Of a stretch of DNA of 64,000 nucleotides, positions 10,861-22,472 are shown piece after piece. This DNA is from Clavelina lepadiformis (taxonomy: Eukaryota; Chordata; Ascidiacea; Aplousobranchia; Clavelinidae), in contig NC_135245.1 of assembly GCF_947623445.1 (NCBI RefSeq), positions 4,657,501-4,721,500 of the forward strand, in the 5' to 3' direction. Numbering within the stretch: the first letter of the stretch is position 1; the number at the start of each line of letters is the position of its first letter. The notes under the pieces were generated by a model that was given only the letters and a program-made list of their open reading frames with translations, had not been told where the DNA came from and searched no databases. A program made the position numbers and the translations under genes.

Positions 10861-13800
10861 AGTAACGTCAAGGGTGTGTTGCAGGAAAACCAAGAAATGG
10901 GTGCTCAAAATTTTCTTTCGTTAGTATTTTTCAAACTCGCATTAATGTCCATTCATAACAAACAGTAAAAGCTACAAAATGCTTCGTGCTCTGAGGAAAA
11001 CCGTTTCCAGCTGTGATAAATTTATCACTCTAAGAAAGTGGTAAAAACCCGTAATCCGTAAGTAAGTATAAGTATAGTATATATAAGTATAAGTAAGTAC
11101 CCGTAAGTATCCATAATCATGACGATATTAAACCAGCTAATGGGAAAAAAATGCAAAAAGGATATTTAGATAAATTGATACACCAAAATATTTCCATTTT
11201 GTTAGAAGTCTAAATCGGTGTTGATGAACAGTTTCAAAACCGGGATTGAAATTAAACAAATCAAAAGCGTATGTTTCGGTCAGAGGAGGCACCATAAGAC
11301 AAGCTCGAGGACCAGGCTCGAGCGAGCTCAATTCAATTCAAGTTGTAAAAAGGTTTTTATTAGTCTGAGGTTAAAAACATCAATAGGCCTACCATATCAT
11401 ACAAAAAGCCTTCAGTCGTAAAACTAAACTTATTACTCTGGCGGCATTTGCGAAACGGTCAAATCGTAAAAATAATACTTTATTACAAACTTGTAAGCTA
11501 ACGAAGGCAACTTCAAAACGTAATAAGTCATTGGTTAATCTGTTGTTAGTTTTTCGATGGAAACACAAAAAGGCAGATACAATTGGTGACGCGGTAAGTG
11601 AAAGATGAGAAGCCCTTTGTTTCATCAAAGGAAAACATCTCCCACCGTTCTGCGAAAAAGGTATCGTGGGGTTGGTGTCGCAACTTCGTGATGACGTTGT
11701 TGCGCTATGCTAAAGTTTCAGTACCGTAGTAGCTGTATTGTAAACAACCCTTGATTGTAAAGCGCATCTAAAAGTGCAGAATAATTTAATTAATGTAAGC
11801 CGCATCTATACGTGATTTGGCGTTCGATCGCTTACGCCTTACGCCATCAAACATTTAGATACGTCGTCTGACACTTAAAATGTTTAGTCCGCACAGAACA
11901 ATTCACACTATAACATCTGCGATTGCAAAACAAAAGTTATCGTTTTACCCACAGACAGAGCGCTAGCACCGAAGAAAAATCTCGTTTAAACCAACGAACG
12001 GGTTAAAGGAGTTTTGTTAAAGAAGTAAAGCCAATTAAAAAACTTTATGCTTCGCTACAATCGAATAACTACCTATGTGGTAAAGTGTACAACCGTTTTG
12101 GGCGATCTTTCGGTTCCGCATTTAACCTTTATCGTGAGGTCCCCTTTGTTTGAACAATGTGGTGTTGTCGAATAATGTCCTATGCTTGATCGAGTTTCAT
12201 TGCGTCGATCTTTTACCGCTACAGCTTTCAGGCAAACAGTATGAAGTCAACTTTAACGGGGCAGGCTCAAGTAGTCGAGGCTTAATCTAAACATCAATAT
12301 TATGCTACTATTATGTTATGAGTGTTGCTTAAAAGCCGTAACTTTCAGTTAGCAAGTTGTACTTCAACAGTAGACTAGCGTCAGACTAAGAGTAGATCAT
12401 ACATATAACAACAGCTGAAAGGTATCACAGAGTCAACAATTTCATAAGGAGAGGGAAATAATAATAATATTATTACCGGTTCAGTAGTCTGGTTAAGTAG
12501 TAGTCAAAGCATGAACTCGCAGTTATGCGAATTGAGCTTAATGTCGGACCGCGCAGGATTGTCATTGTCTTGGCCACTATCACTATCGATGGACAGCTCA
12601 CAAATCGGGCTGCTGTAGCATAAAGTTGCGGTAGCCTACGTGGAACTCAGTTTCACTACAGCTATTTCAATAGTTCGTTTTATAATAATAAAAATTTTTG
12701 TCCGTGAATTTGCTTGCAAATTAAACTTTAAAAAACATTCGTTCTTTGGTTAAACCCAAAGTCTTGCAGTCAACATTAAATATATTAAACGGTACCGTTC
12801 ACATTTAACCTTCGTGGCTACATCCTGTTTGGTTTGGGAGAGACCAGCAAAAGATATTGCAATTTATATTAACCTGTGTCGTTGCGCTAGCGTCAGATTT
12901 AAAACTTCATAGTTACAGACACTGACAATTTGCAGAGCTGGGCAACCGATCTTATAAAAAAGAAAGAGCGCATTCGTTTTGCTCCTCACGCTACCGTTCT
13001 TTTCAGCAATTAAAAAATATTTTCGCTCCGGCCCATTTTCGAAAATCAATCACATTCGTATGTTGCAAATTTGACTGTAAAAACATATGTCTAACTGTAG
13101 CCTAATAATTGCTCATCATTATTTGTTGTAAATGACAGAAAATTTCATGGAATCCGATGTTTAAAAGTTTTTATCACGCCTGTCAAAAGCAAGCAATAGA
13201 GTGAATAGACGGATAGACTCCATTCAATATTCAATACAGTATTAAGAACCTTCTAGAATTGTAGATGCCGACGTTCAAAAATTCAATATTCTTCACTTTC
13301 GTGGCATATATCAGTTAAGTTATTAAATAACAACACTGTGAAGCAAATGACGATCCTATGATGACAACTCGGCACATCACATGCTTAATGTTCCGTGTTG
13401 TAACTTATTGACATTAACTTTTAGTGTCAAAAGTTGTGCGTGCAATTATTCTCAAAGCAGTCATTTTTATTCACTACATAAACTTTTAGTCTTATAGCAG
13501 TCCAAAAACTCAAAAAAAATATTAATCTAATCATTCGTATTTTATCCATTTTATGTGTTCGTGCAGCGTTGTCTGCATAAAAGAGCGATGAGTGAATAAC
13601 CCTTGTGGTTCCACTCTTACACAGCTCTGCCAATCCGCACAAACATATTTCACCATTAACTTGATACTAATGCAGTACACTATAGTGTACATAGACATTA
13701 TTTGCAATGTAAATACTTCATAAACAAGGTCCTTTCAATATGACAAGAAATTGCATTTTAAAACCGCAGCTTTTGGAAAAACCACTTCTTCTCCGTTTTG

Positions 13801-14164
13801 TAGCGCTCTTCAAACTTTGCTTTCACCTCCCGCCTGGCTTTTCTTCAGCCTGCTGCGTCTTGGAAACCTTTGACAAACTCTTCGAGTTAAGTCCAATTGT
13901 AAACACTACTGATTCTTAGATACATAATTTGTAACAACAGTGAACAGCAGATTTTCTGTAATGGTAGTATTTATTCCTGTTTCATAATTTATAAAACGAC
14001 ATATGGTTATGAAATGACTTATTTATAATTAATTGACTACTGTTGTATTTGCTTGTTTCATTTCACAGCTACTGGTTTTATTGAAATAGTAAAAGTGATA
14101 TACATGGAAATATAGGCATCAAGTTTCCCGATTTCTCATCGCAAAATTGTACTGTTCTAACAAA

Positions 14165-16744
14165 ATGTCAATTTATCGTGTGCAACAACCTACAGCAAAT
14201 TTTCTGGCCACAGAACAGTTTAATACTATCCTTGGACACGCTCAAGAAAATAGCTGTTGTATTCTGCACTGTCATGGATTTCCCGGAACAGGAAAGTCTC
14301 AAATTTTGCTTAAACTTGCTGAATTATTTCCATACACGGAACAGAAAAAACCTTCTGTAAAATGGAGTATGCATTTAGATAACAGTGGTACCAACCTTAA
14401 AGTACAGTTTAAGATGCTTTTGGATCGCATGCATCAACTTGCACTCATATCTACTGGTGCAGATTACTATCAAGAGATTGTGGAAAGCATAGATGAAAAC
14501 GCCAGCCGTCCTTTTCTTGATGCCCTTCATAGCTCTAAAATTCCAATTCTAATACTTATTGAGTGCAAGGTAAAGCTTTCTTCAGAGCAAAAGAAATTCC
14601 TAAAAGATTTTCTTCTTGCTGTTGGCAATGACAGCATGTCCAATGGTCAAGGAAAGGTACATATTTATATTGCCAGTCACAGAAAGTCTGATATTTTTGA
14701 GCATCAAGAGTATTACCACATACCCTGTTATAAAATGGAGTTGGTAAAAGGTTTTGAAATCAACGAAGGAGTCAGATTTCTACTCGATCAAGAGGATAAC
14801 CCAAATGAGGAAATTAAAAACGCCGCAAATGAGCTTTCACAAAAATTCAGCGGTTCTCCATTACGACTTCAACTTGCAAAATCTTACTGCAGGAGGAAAA
14901 TTATCGACTATGCAGACTACTTGCATATTCTTAGTGTCGAGTTTGATCACGGACCCATGAATATACCAGATGATCCTGTGAAAGACATCACTACTGGAGT
15001 TTTGGAAGCAATTACACTACTCTATCCAATAAACAGAAGATCTGAAAAAGATGCTGTTCTTGCTTGGAAGGTTCTGTCATGTTTATCTTATCTCCACCAT
15101 GATTGCATTCCAAAATTTGTTGTGGAAAGATTTTGTCAAGAGTTACGTGATGATGCAGGAAGGTTTTCAACAAACCGTGATGTTGAGGTTTTTAACAAGC
15201 TGGAAGCCGGTAACATCATCAGATCACTGCTGGATCAAGGATTGTGCAACCAGAATGACGAGAATGAGATAACATTTCATAATATCGTGATGCAAGCAAT
15301 ACACCGAGAGCAAATGAATCGGCCAGGTGAAGAAGGTTTCGATCCATTGAAGGAAGCAGCTTGTATCATAGCTGGCTTTGTAACAGGTGATTACCGTGAG
15401 CAAAGTGTCAAAAGTAACATGTGCAAATTGTTACCACACGGAAAGGTTTTGCTTCAAAACCTTGAAATCAAAAAAGATCAATATAACGGAGCAGAGGCAT
15501 TGATGATGTCAATGATCATGAGTCATCTGTATGAGATATTTGGATCAATCTGGCTCGCTCCATCAGATCGTTCATTCCATAAATCAACATGTGACACCTA
15601 CTTCAAACGAGCAATAATCCAAATATGGACCCACAAAGATGCACACTATTCTCTCATTTCAGACAGCTACACTGGATCATTGGCAGTAGATGAAATTGCC
15701 AACTTTGTTGTAGACGAGTGTGAAGAAGAAGCTATATCTCTCCCTGCAGATTTTGTTCAAAAATATGAAGCGAGTGTTTTAATACCAGATGATGCAAAGC
15801 TAAACTTTTTAAAGGACAAACTAAGTCAGAATACTCAACAGTTTGTCAAAAATTGCCTAACATCACTCACTGCAAATTTCCAACTGGTTGCTAAGCTACG
15901 GGATGATAACGTGTTTTTGAGTGAGAGTAAACACAGGAAGATATTCTTTGCAGAAAGGCTTGCTTCCATACTGCATTCCTGGAGTCTGGTGTACATTTAC
16001 ACCGATGAACATACTTTGGAATCTTGGAAACAGTACAACTGGCGCTCTGAAATGGCCACTGCAATATGCCGTAAATGTCGTGAGAAGCATGGAGTTCGAC
16101 TACTGACGGAGCATATCACAACAACATCCTGGTCTATTCCAAGCACACTTAAGGCAAAAAAGAACAGTTGTCAAGATTTACTTCGTCTAAAAGAGATGTG
16201 TGAGAAACAGCTTGACAAAGAATGTGAAGAGCACTACTTGGACATGTACAACCATGGTTTGCAGAGTGAATTTTATGGGCCTTGGAAAATATACAAGCAG
16301 ATATCTATGCAAACATTTCTGGTGAGAATTTATGCAAGACTCCTTGGCGGTCAAGAAAAGGACCAACAAATCAAACAGCTGGCAGATAAGCAATGTTCCG
16401 ATTTGGTGAAAATGACAAAAGAAAAGCTTTCACAATTGTCTTATGCGCCAGCAAGGTTGATATATTGTGCAAAATACTATGCTGCTACCAAGCAGTTTCC
16501 AGAAGCTCTTGAGTGTTACAAGCTTTACTTTGAGGCAGCTAATACAGATGATCAAACCCCAAAAGATCCATGGGCGGTCTGCAATTATGCTCGTACAGTG
16601 TACCATGGCAAAATCTCTTCCAAAAAAGATGATGCTATCAAGCAATGTGAAAATGTACTGAACTCTAATGTAATCTTCCCTGGAATACTGCATGCCAAGC
16701 TTAAAGATGTGCTCAAAAAACTGAAGGAAGACTTAAATTCATAA
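14165..16744 (+). CDS. STAND/NB-ARC-type NTPase, NLR-like paralogue 2
   Basis: An 859-aa intronless coding region starting at AAAATGTCA. It aligns end to end with paralogue 1: P-loop GFPGTGKS (residues 38-45), GSPLRLQLAKSYC (GxP motif), SYLHHDCIPK, MHD-like TFHNI, and a C-terminal TPR-like pair (CAKYYAATKQF, LECYKLYF). Two key spots differ from the other three copies. Walker B reads ILILIEC instead of hhhhhED, and sensor 1 reads HIYIASHRK, so the arginine is displaced by one residue. The frame is intact with no stop, so the gene looks maintained, but ATP hydrolysis may be altered. Polyadenylation may use AATAAA at 17,079. A 5' non-coding exon beginning after 14,068 is possible. Confidence 0.85.
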   Translation: MSIYRVQQPTANFLATEQFNTILGHAQENSCCILHCHGFPGTGKSQILLKLAELFPYTEQKKPSVKWSMHLDNSGTNLKVQFKMLLDRMHQLALISTGADYYQEIVESIDENASRPFLDALHSSKIPILILIECKVKLSSEQKKFLKDFLLAVGNDSMSNGQGKVHIYIASHRKSDIFEHQEYYHIPCYKMELVKGFEINEGVRFLLDQEDNPNEEIKNAANELSQKFSGSPLRLQLAKSYCRRKIIDYADYLHILSVEFDHGPMNIPDDPVKDITTGVLEAITLLYPINRRSEKDAVLAWKVLSCLSYLHHDCIPKFVVERFCQELRDDAGRFSTNRDVEVFNKLEAGNIIRSLLDQGLCNQNDENEITFHNIVMQAIHREQMNRPGEEGFDPLKEAACIIAGFVTGDYREQSVKSNMCKLLPHGKVLLQNLEIKKDQYNGAEALMMSMIMSHLYEIFGSIWLAPSDRSFHKSTCDTYFKRAIIQIWTHKDAHYSLISDSYTGSLAVDEIANFVVDECEEEAISLPADFVQKYEASVLIPDDAKLNFLKDKLSQNTQQFVKNCLTSLTANFQLVAKLRDDNVFLSESKHRKIFFAERLASILHSWSLVYIYTDEHTLESWKQYNWRSEMATAICRKCREKHGVRLLTEHITTTSWSIPSTLKAKKNSCQDLLRLKEMCEKQLDKECEEHYLDMYNHGLQSEFYGPWKIYKQISMQTFLVRIYARLLGGQEKDQQIKQLADKQCSDLVKMTKEKLSQLSYAPARLIYCAKYYAATKQFPEALECYKLYFEAANTDDQTPKDPWAVCNYARTVYHGKISSKKDDAIKQCENVLNSNVIFPGILHAKLKDVLKKLKEDLNS

Positions 16745-17078
16745 CCTGTTTTAGCACTAATAGTACTACCAGTATTAATAGTACTGTTATCAGTAATATT
16801 ATTAAGGGTATGCAAACTAACTATTTATTGAACAAGAATACAACTGAACTTTACAAGTATTTCTACAGCCAAGTTCAAACTAGGATTGAGAAAGACTGTC
16901 GGATGCAGTCAAGCTGTTTGATACCGCATGCACTAGCTTATTAAAGGGGCATTGTGCCATGCCCCTTCACAAACACAATTTTGGGCACCATAGGCGTTTT
17001 TATGTCTTTCTTCCTTTTTGGTCATCACATTTTCTTATACATGCTTACATATCAGCTTTTTCCTAGGAAAATATATTC

Positions 17079-17084
17079 AATAAA
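17079..17084 (+). terminator. Candidate polyadenylation signal of paralogue 2
   Basis: AATAAA 335 bp after the stop of paralogue 2, in TTCAATAAACATG context. This is a prediction from the motif and its position only. Confidence 0.35.
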
Positions 17085-17890
17085 CATGAGTTAGACAGCA
17101 TGAAAATATTGTACACCATAAATTACAAGCTATTGTATGTATAATATTAAAATACATTTCAGTTAATGTTGTTTTATAATGTTTTGACATAGAAAGGTAT
17201 AGCTAATTGCATATCGACAATAATAATAAATTATATAATTCCAACGCTTCTATTACTCTCAAGGCATAAGCTGTCCGACCATGCCGGTAGCTTTGAAAAA
17301 CTTGCATAAAATTTCCTGGCAAGAATTCATGCGGTGAGCCCCGTATTGTGGTTGTATTTATTTCATCGTGATATATTTTTCAAGAGTTAGTGATTAAAAT
17401 GCTGGCATTGGCTGTATATTGCAATTTCATTTACGCACTATAATTCATTCTACTAAAACTCAGTCCAACGATCGTTGTTATTTTTCTGACTCAAGATGAC
17501 ATTGTACATCAATCTGTTTTATAATAATCATAAAATCAATGTCAACATTTGTGTTTATTGTTGTCAAGCCTAAAAGACAGCCGACAGTGACAGTCAAGCA
17601 GAATTCAACTTGACATAAATCTTGCAAGCGGTCGGGCTTATACCAGCAGTCAAACATAAAGACAAATAAAATGCAGTGACTGCTACGCAACGTCTGCAAT
17701 CAGGCTATAGCAAATCAGTATGGGCATTTAAACTATTAAAGACCTTTTGAGAATTAGCAAACTTTGCTCAGAACTAACCTTTATCCATGTGCTGCAATTC
17801 GTAACTAGTTCAACTACACACCACCTAACTGCTACAAAGTGTAAAAATCTTGATCTGCAAATTGTTTGGGCTCCGCGAATTTTACAGGAC

Positions 17891-18130
17891 AGTGATTATT
17901 TCACCGACAGTAGGTTATGTGGCCAGAAGTTAAAGATAGACGGTTAGGTTAGGAGAATTGGTATCCAAAATCTTGATTATAATTATTCAAGGTATAATTG
18001 GAATTAGGTTTAGACTGGAAAGTAGTTTTAGGCTGGGTTTAGTTTACTATGTTATTAATTTTCGTTAGGTTAACAAAAAACTATGAAAAAAAAAGCTTTG
18101 AACGTACGATTTTTTCAGGTATAACAGTGA
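17891..18130. mobile_element. MITE-like repeat, family AGTGACTATTTCACC, copy 1
   Basis: Shares the ordered blocks TTATTTCACCG, GTTAAAGATAGACGGTTAGG, GAGAATTGGTAT and CGATTTTTTCAGGT with 53,899-54,093 and 62,981-63,218. In the best copy the two ends are inverted repeats of each other. All three copies lie in the same orientation. Confidence 0.65.
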
Positions 18131-19463
18131 CAGCCATTTTGCATGTTTGCAAAATAGCCACAGGCAGAAATTAAAAAACTCCCACTATGACTATAGGAAG
18201 AGTATATGTTTCAGAAAAGAACCAAAATCTTTGTTTATTTCTTTATGTAGTAAAAGTACCAAAAATGCAATTACTCGAAATCTGCCGCATGGGGCGCCAT
18301 AAAACTTTGCATAGGCTATGTAAACTGGGCTTGCCAGAGAGACTGAGACTACCTCATACTGCAATATGACAATAACCACATATCTCTAGCTCTCGTTACA
18401 TAAGCCCAAAGCCAAAAATGAATTTTTCAACCTAAAATACATTGGCCTTTTCCCCTTTTTCTTGTCAAATTTTATCTAAATTCTGCAGGCGACCTGGAAC
18501 TTTGAAACAAACCATCTTTTAGGGTAATTCCCAAAAACATCAATATGCTACTCTCTGATTAGTTGGAATCCAAACCAGATAACATAGAAATCCGTAAACA
18601 ACTTTTTTAAAGTCGTAACGACGTACATTTATATACTTAAAACAACTTTTCTAAACGCTCGGCATACTTTTCTCACTATTATTACTTAGACTGACACTGT
18701 CAAAGCTCAAAACTAACGGAGAGAAACCAAATCGCGTCTTAGCGTTTCAGCATTTTTCAAATCTATTTGTACAACGTTACATCCACGTTGCCTCACCTTT
18801 TTTAAAGGTATTTTGAGACAATTAATATAAATTTTGTAACATTTGGTAAATAGCTTTGCAGGCTTTCGTTTGGCCAGCTTTGTTCCACTAAAGTCTAATA
18901 AAAATCAAAAAAGTAATTCACTGTTTCACTCAATTATGCAAACAACCAGCGCAATTTTTCAAACTTAGCCAGTTCGTTATTTTAATTTTTGTTATTTTCC
19001 GCCTTTTTAAAGCGATTGGTGGCAGCAGCTCTCCAATACAGCTTTTAATCATGAAATTTGTAATAAAATGTTCGATGTTAGATCAATGGAAAGGATCTCC
19101 CTGTGTGAAGTAAGGCTCGAGAAAGTCGATTATTTTCAAATCTGCTTATTGTCAAGAGAATAAGAGTATGGACTTGAGCCATTCTCACACATACGGCCCA
19201 GGCCGATAGACCACCACAAAGAATGTTAACCTGCAATATAATTGCTTTCCAAATGCGTGACGGAAAGTAGAATTAGCTGAATGAGGTTTTAATGCTACGC
19301 ATTTTTAGAAAAATGTTTTACACAAGTCAAGTGGCAGCCAATCGTATTAAATTGCAAACTTACCTTAACTAGTCTATCAAATGATAACCAATAGCAGTCA
19401 GCAGGCGATGATAAGCACCGGGGCCTCTTTGCGCCAATGCCAGTGATGCAACTGCATTTGACC

Positions 19464-19871
19464 TAGGGATGGGCCGATACGAACCCAAACCCGAATAGAT
19501 TCGCCGAATATCGCCTTTATGGAAGATTCGGGCGAACACGAATACAATATTACTTATAAGTCTTAAATTTACTGACTTTTGTTAAAATGATGATCTAGTT
19601 TCCCGACAAAGCTAAACTAGAGTCAGAAGTACTTATAATGAAGGTCGTTTTCGTAACGATTTTGCTTTTTCAATCGTTTTTTAAACATTATTTTTCGAAA
19701 AAAAGCGATTTGTTTATCGATTACATCATGTTACAAGCAAGACTTGACAAATTTTGGAGGAAATTTTATTGTTTGGTTCCAATACGAATAAATTCGGGAT
19801 TCGTTCGTGTCGACCTTCATGATATTCGGGTTCGCACGAACCCGAATAATCTTCCTCGCGGCACATCCCTA
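19464..19871. mobile_element. hAT MITE (TAGGGATG family), copy 1
   Basis: Begins TAGGGATGGGCCGATACG and ends GCGGCACATCCCTA, an imperfect inverted repeat. The flanks ATTTGACC and ATTGGACC form an 8-bp duplication with one mismatch, as expected of hAT insertions. It is closely related to 61,366-61,779. Both carry the same open frame, which I treat as a by-product of the shared sequence and not as a gene. Confidence 0.8.
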
Positions 19872-22472
19872 ATTGGACCCCACGCTTTTCAGATTCCCGC
19901 ACTACTTAGCACCAAAACCAAAATAATAATTTCACTTTATTTTGTGCAAATCATAGTTTTATTTCTCAATTTGTTCTCGAAAAAGAAAGGTTTAATGAAA
20001 ATATATCACACAGCAAAACTTTGATGAGCTCTCATTTGCAAATAGTTAATATTTAGTTAACGTTGCTATTAAGCTTAATATTAAGTTATTTAAAATCGGC
20101 CAGGACAATTGGAAATCGTTATCAGTTCTTGCATTGGGCCTTGAGCTTGCCACGGCCGGCCCTGAATAGGCTTTATAGCCAACCTACAGTGAAATGACAT
20201 CAGGTTTAGGCTACTTCCATTTGATTTTTTATTTCCTTTTTAAGTTCTGTGATTTTATTGTTAATGAACTTTTATCCAGTTTTGGCTAGGCTACATTTCC
20301 CACATATTTTTCTGAAAGTATAAATATATACCCAAAAATAAAAAGAGAGCATAATCTGGCGGCAAGCATCCAGTGTATTGATGGGTTTTAATTTTAAAAA
20401 TAAAAAACTCTGTACGATTTTTCTGTATATGAAGCAGAAATATAATAATCGTTCGACAGAATGCATTTGTTTTAAAGAGTTTTGTAACACGCCGTTGCGG
20501 TACAAGTCACGAAATTAAAGTGTATAAGTTATAAAAAAGTTTTAAAATGAAAAAAAACAAGTTTAAAGAAATTTACGGAAATAAGGTAAAGTAATTCCAT
20601 ACTAAATCCAGACAATAAACCCAAAACTAATATTGTATAGTTATATTTGTTCCTCCTATATATTTATGTATAACTTATAAAGAAGTTTGTCCTTGTCCTG
20701 GTTAATCAGTTATAGAATATATTTTTTCATGGCCCCGTGAGACGTGGTACATAGTATGACAAATATTAGTCGCTGCTGTATTACTTGAATACATTATTAC
20801 ACAACAAAGATATTCGCCATAAACACCGTGTACACTGGCGGCTATTGTTACAATATGAGGGAGGACGATTGATAACTTTTTTTGCTTCTGCTTCGATGGT
20901 ATGAGTTCTCATTTCTCAAACGGCGTGACTATGCAAGGAAACATTCATCGGTTTCTTTGCGCTCGTTGACCTTTATATGACCGTTGTCCACCTCACAAAA
21001 ATAAGTCGAGAGAGAGAATAATTGAGTGCTGTAGTTAGTGGACAACCTATACGGTCACTAAATATCCGAACTTTAACTGGTGAGTTCAGTTTCGCGTTTC
21101 TTATCGGATTGTTAAATGATTAATTATTGTAACCTGAGTGTATATTGTAAACTTGAGTGGTTTGTTTTCTACCACCGTGCTGTCAGTGCTCTTAACATTT
21201 AAAAATTTCTTATGTGATGTAAAATTTCTAATGTGAATCGTGAATATTACTACACAAAGAATTTTTTTTTTGTTTAAAAAAACTATAATCACTTAAAATT
21301 TACTTCAGCTGATGTCTAGATGAATGATGTATGACATCTAACTTTATTTACTTACTTCATAATAGTTATTCTTCAGAGTTCAATAAAAATTAAGAGTTAA
21401 AAATGTTGATGTATACAAATCAGAATCTCTGTCCTGAGAACACACATTGAAGTAACAACAAAATTTAATTTGCATATAGCCAAAGTCATTTTAAAAACAA
21501 CTTAATTGAAGCAAATGTTTGGCAACAGAATATGTACAACTATTAAGGCTTGAAAAGTGGGCAAAAGTATTTATAGGAGAAAAAATAGGTTTAATCACTC
21601 ACACTGAGGAATGTTATTGAAGAGCAAGAATGTTTTGGATTTTACAATTTACTTTACCAAATGGCATATCCAAATAAAAACAACATACAGAAATTAATGT
21701 ACAACAGTTATAACTTACTTGAACAAAATAAAACAAGAATTTGCATGCTGACATACACTAAAAACTTCAGCATTATCTGCTGTCATACAAATGTTAAAAG
21801 GACATAATTGTGCGTACTTAAATCTTGTAAACAAAGAAACATGATACGCAATTTACAAGTTTTCATTTAATTTCTTTAACTTTAAAAATAAAATTAGTAA
21901 ACTATACAGTTTTTAAAACGGTTGCCATTAATATACGAGGTAAAACCAAAATCAAAACGAAATAAAACTAAAAATATCAGTCATCCCAAAGTCTTACAGG
22001 AACAACCTTCTGCATAAGAAAGAAACCTAACCCATAATTGGAAAAACAGCACTTACACAAAGAGTGGCTAAATGCAAAAATCTCTGAAATTGTGTAAAAC
22101 TACACAGAGAGATATCTAATTGGTTGAATTTGTCCAAGTCCAAAATTATTGCAGTGCTAGTGTCACACATAATCCCCTGTGCTCAATAAAATATTGACAA
22201 CCAGATGCAACGATTCCCCAAGTACAAAATTAACACACAAAATTGTAAGTGCAAAATGTTTGATCACTAAAGATAACGGATAACAAATAAAACTGACCTC
22301 AAGCTATCGCAATTTACAAGATAATGTAAGAACAACCTACCGTGATATTTCGGTCATCTGCTTAAAGAAATCCTATGGTTAATAATTTTTGAAATTGCGG
22401 TCACTGCATCTGACAGGTCGTGCTTTGCAGTCCAGGATCTACTAAAGAGTACAGTTACTCCAACCATAGATC

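Larger units (their letters stand above)
9015..14164. other. 5.1-kb gap between NLR-like paralogues 1 and 2
   Basis: No supportable gene was found; reading frames here are short and lack family resemblance. The gap holds a probable decayed hAT MITE (9,925-10,181), dispersed repeat copy B (10,490-10,860), and a short AAGTAAGTAT-type microsatellite (about 11,057-11,110). A possible splice acceptor (TTTCATTTCACAG) ends near 14,068 and could bring in a 5' UTR exon of paralogue 2. Confidence 0.6.
16745..22472. other. 5.7-kb gap between paralogue 2 (plus) and 3 (minus)
   Basis: This convergent interval has no supportable gene. It contains a repeat of the AGTGACTATTTCACC family (17,891-18,130), a hAT MITE (19,464-19,871), and otherwise AT-rich single-copy-looking sequence. 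The 1.2 kb before 22,472 would hold the 3' UTR of paralogue 3. Confidence 0.6.

Noticed and set aside
13765..13900. GC-richer island with a short basic helical frame on the minus strand
   Set aside because: Interrupted by a stop and without splice context or a family match.
14147..14164. Start of paralogue 2 six codons upstream (TTG)
   Set aside because: TTG is not a likely start in animal nuclear genes; the ATG at 14,165 is in better context.
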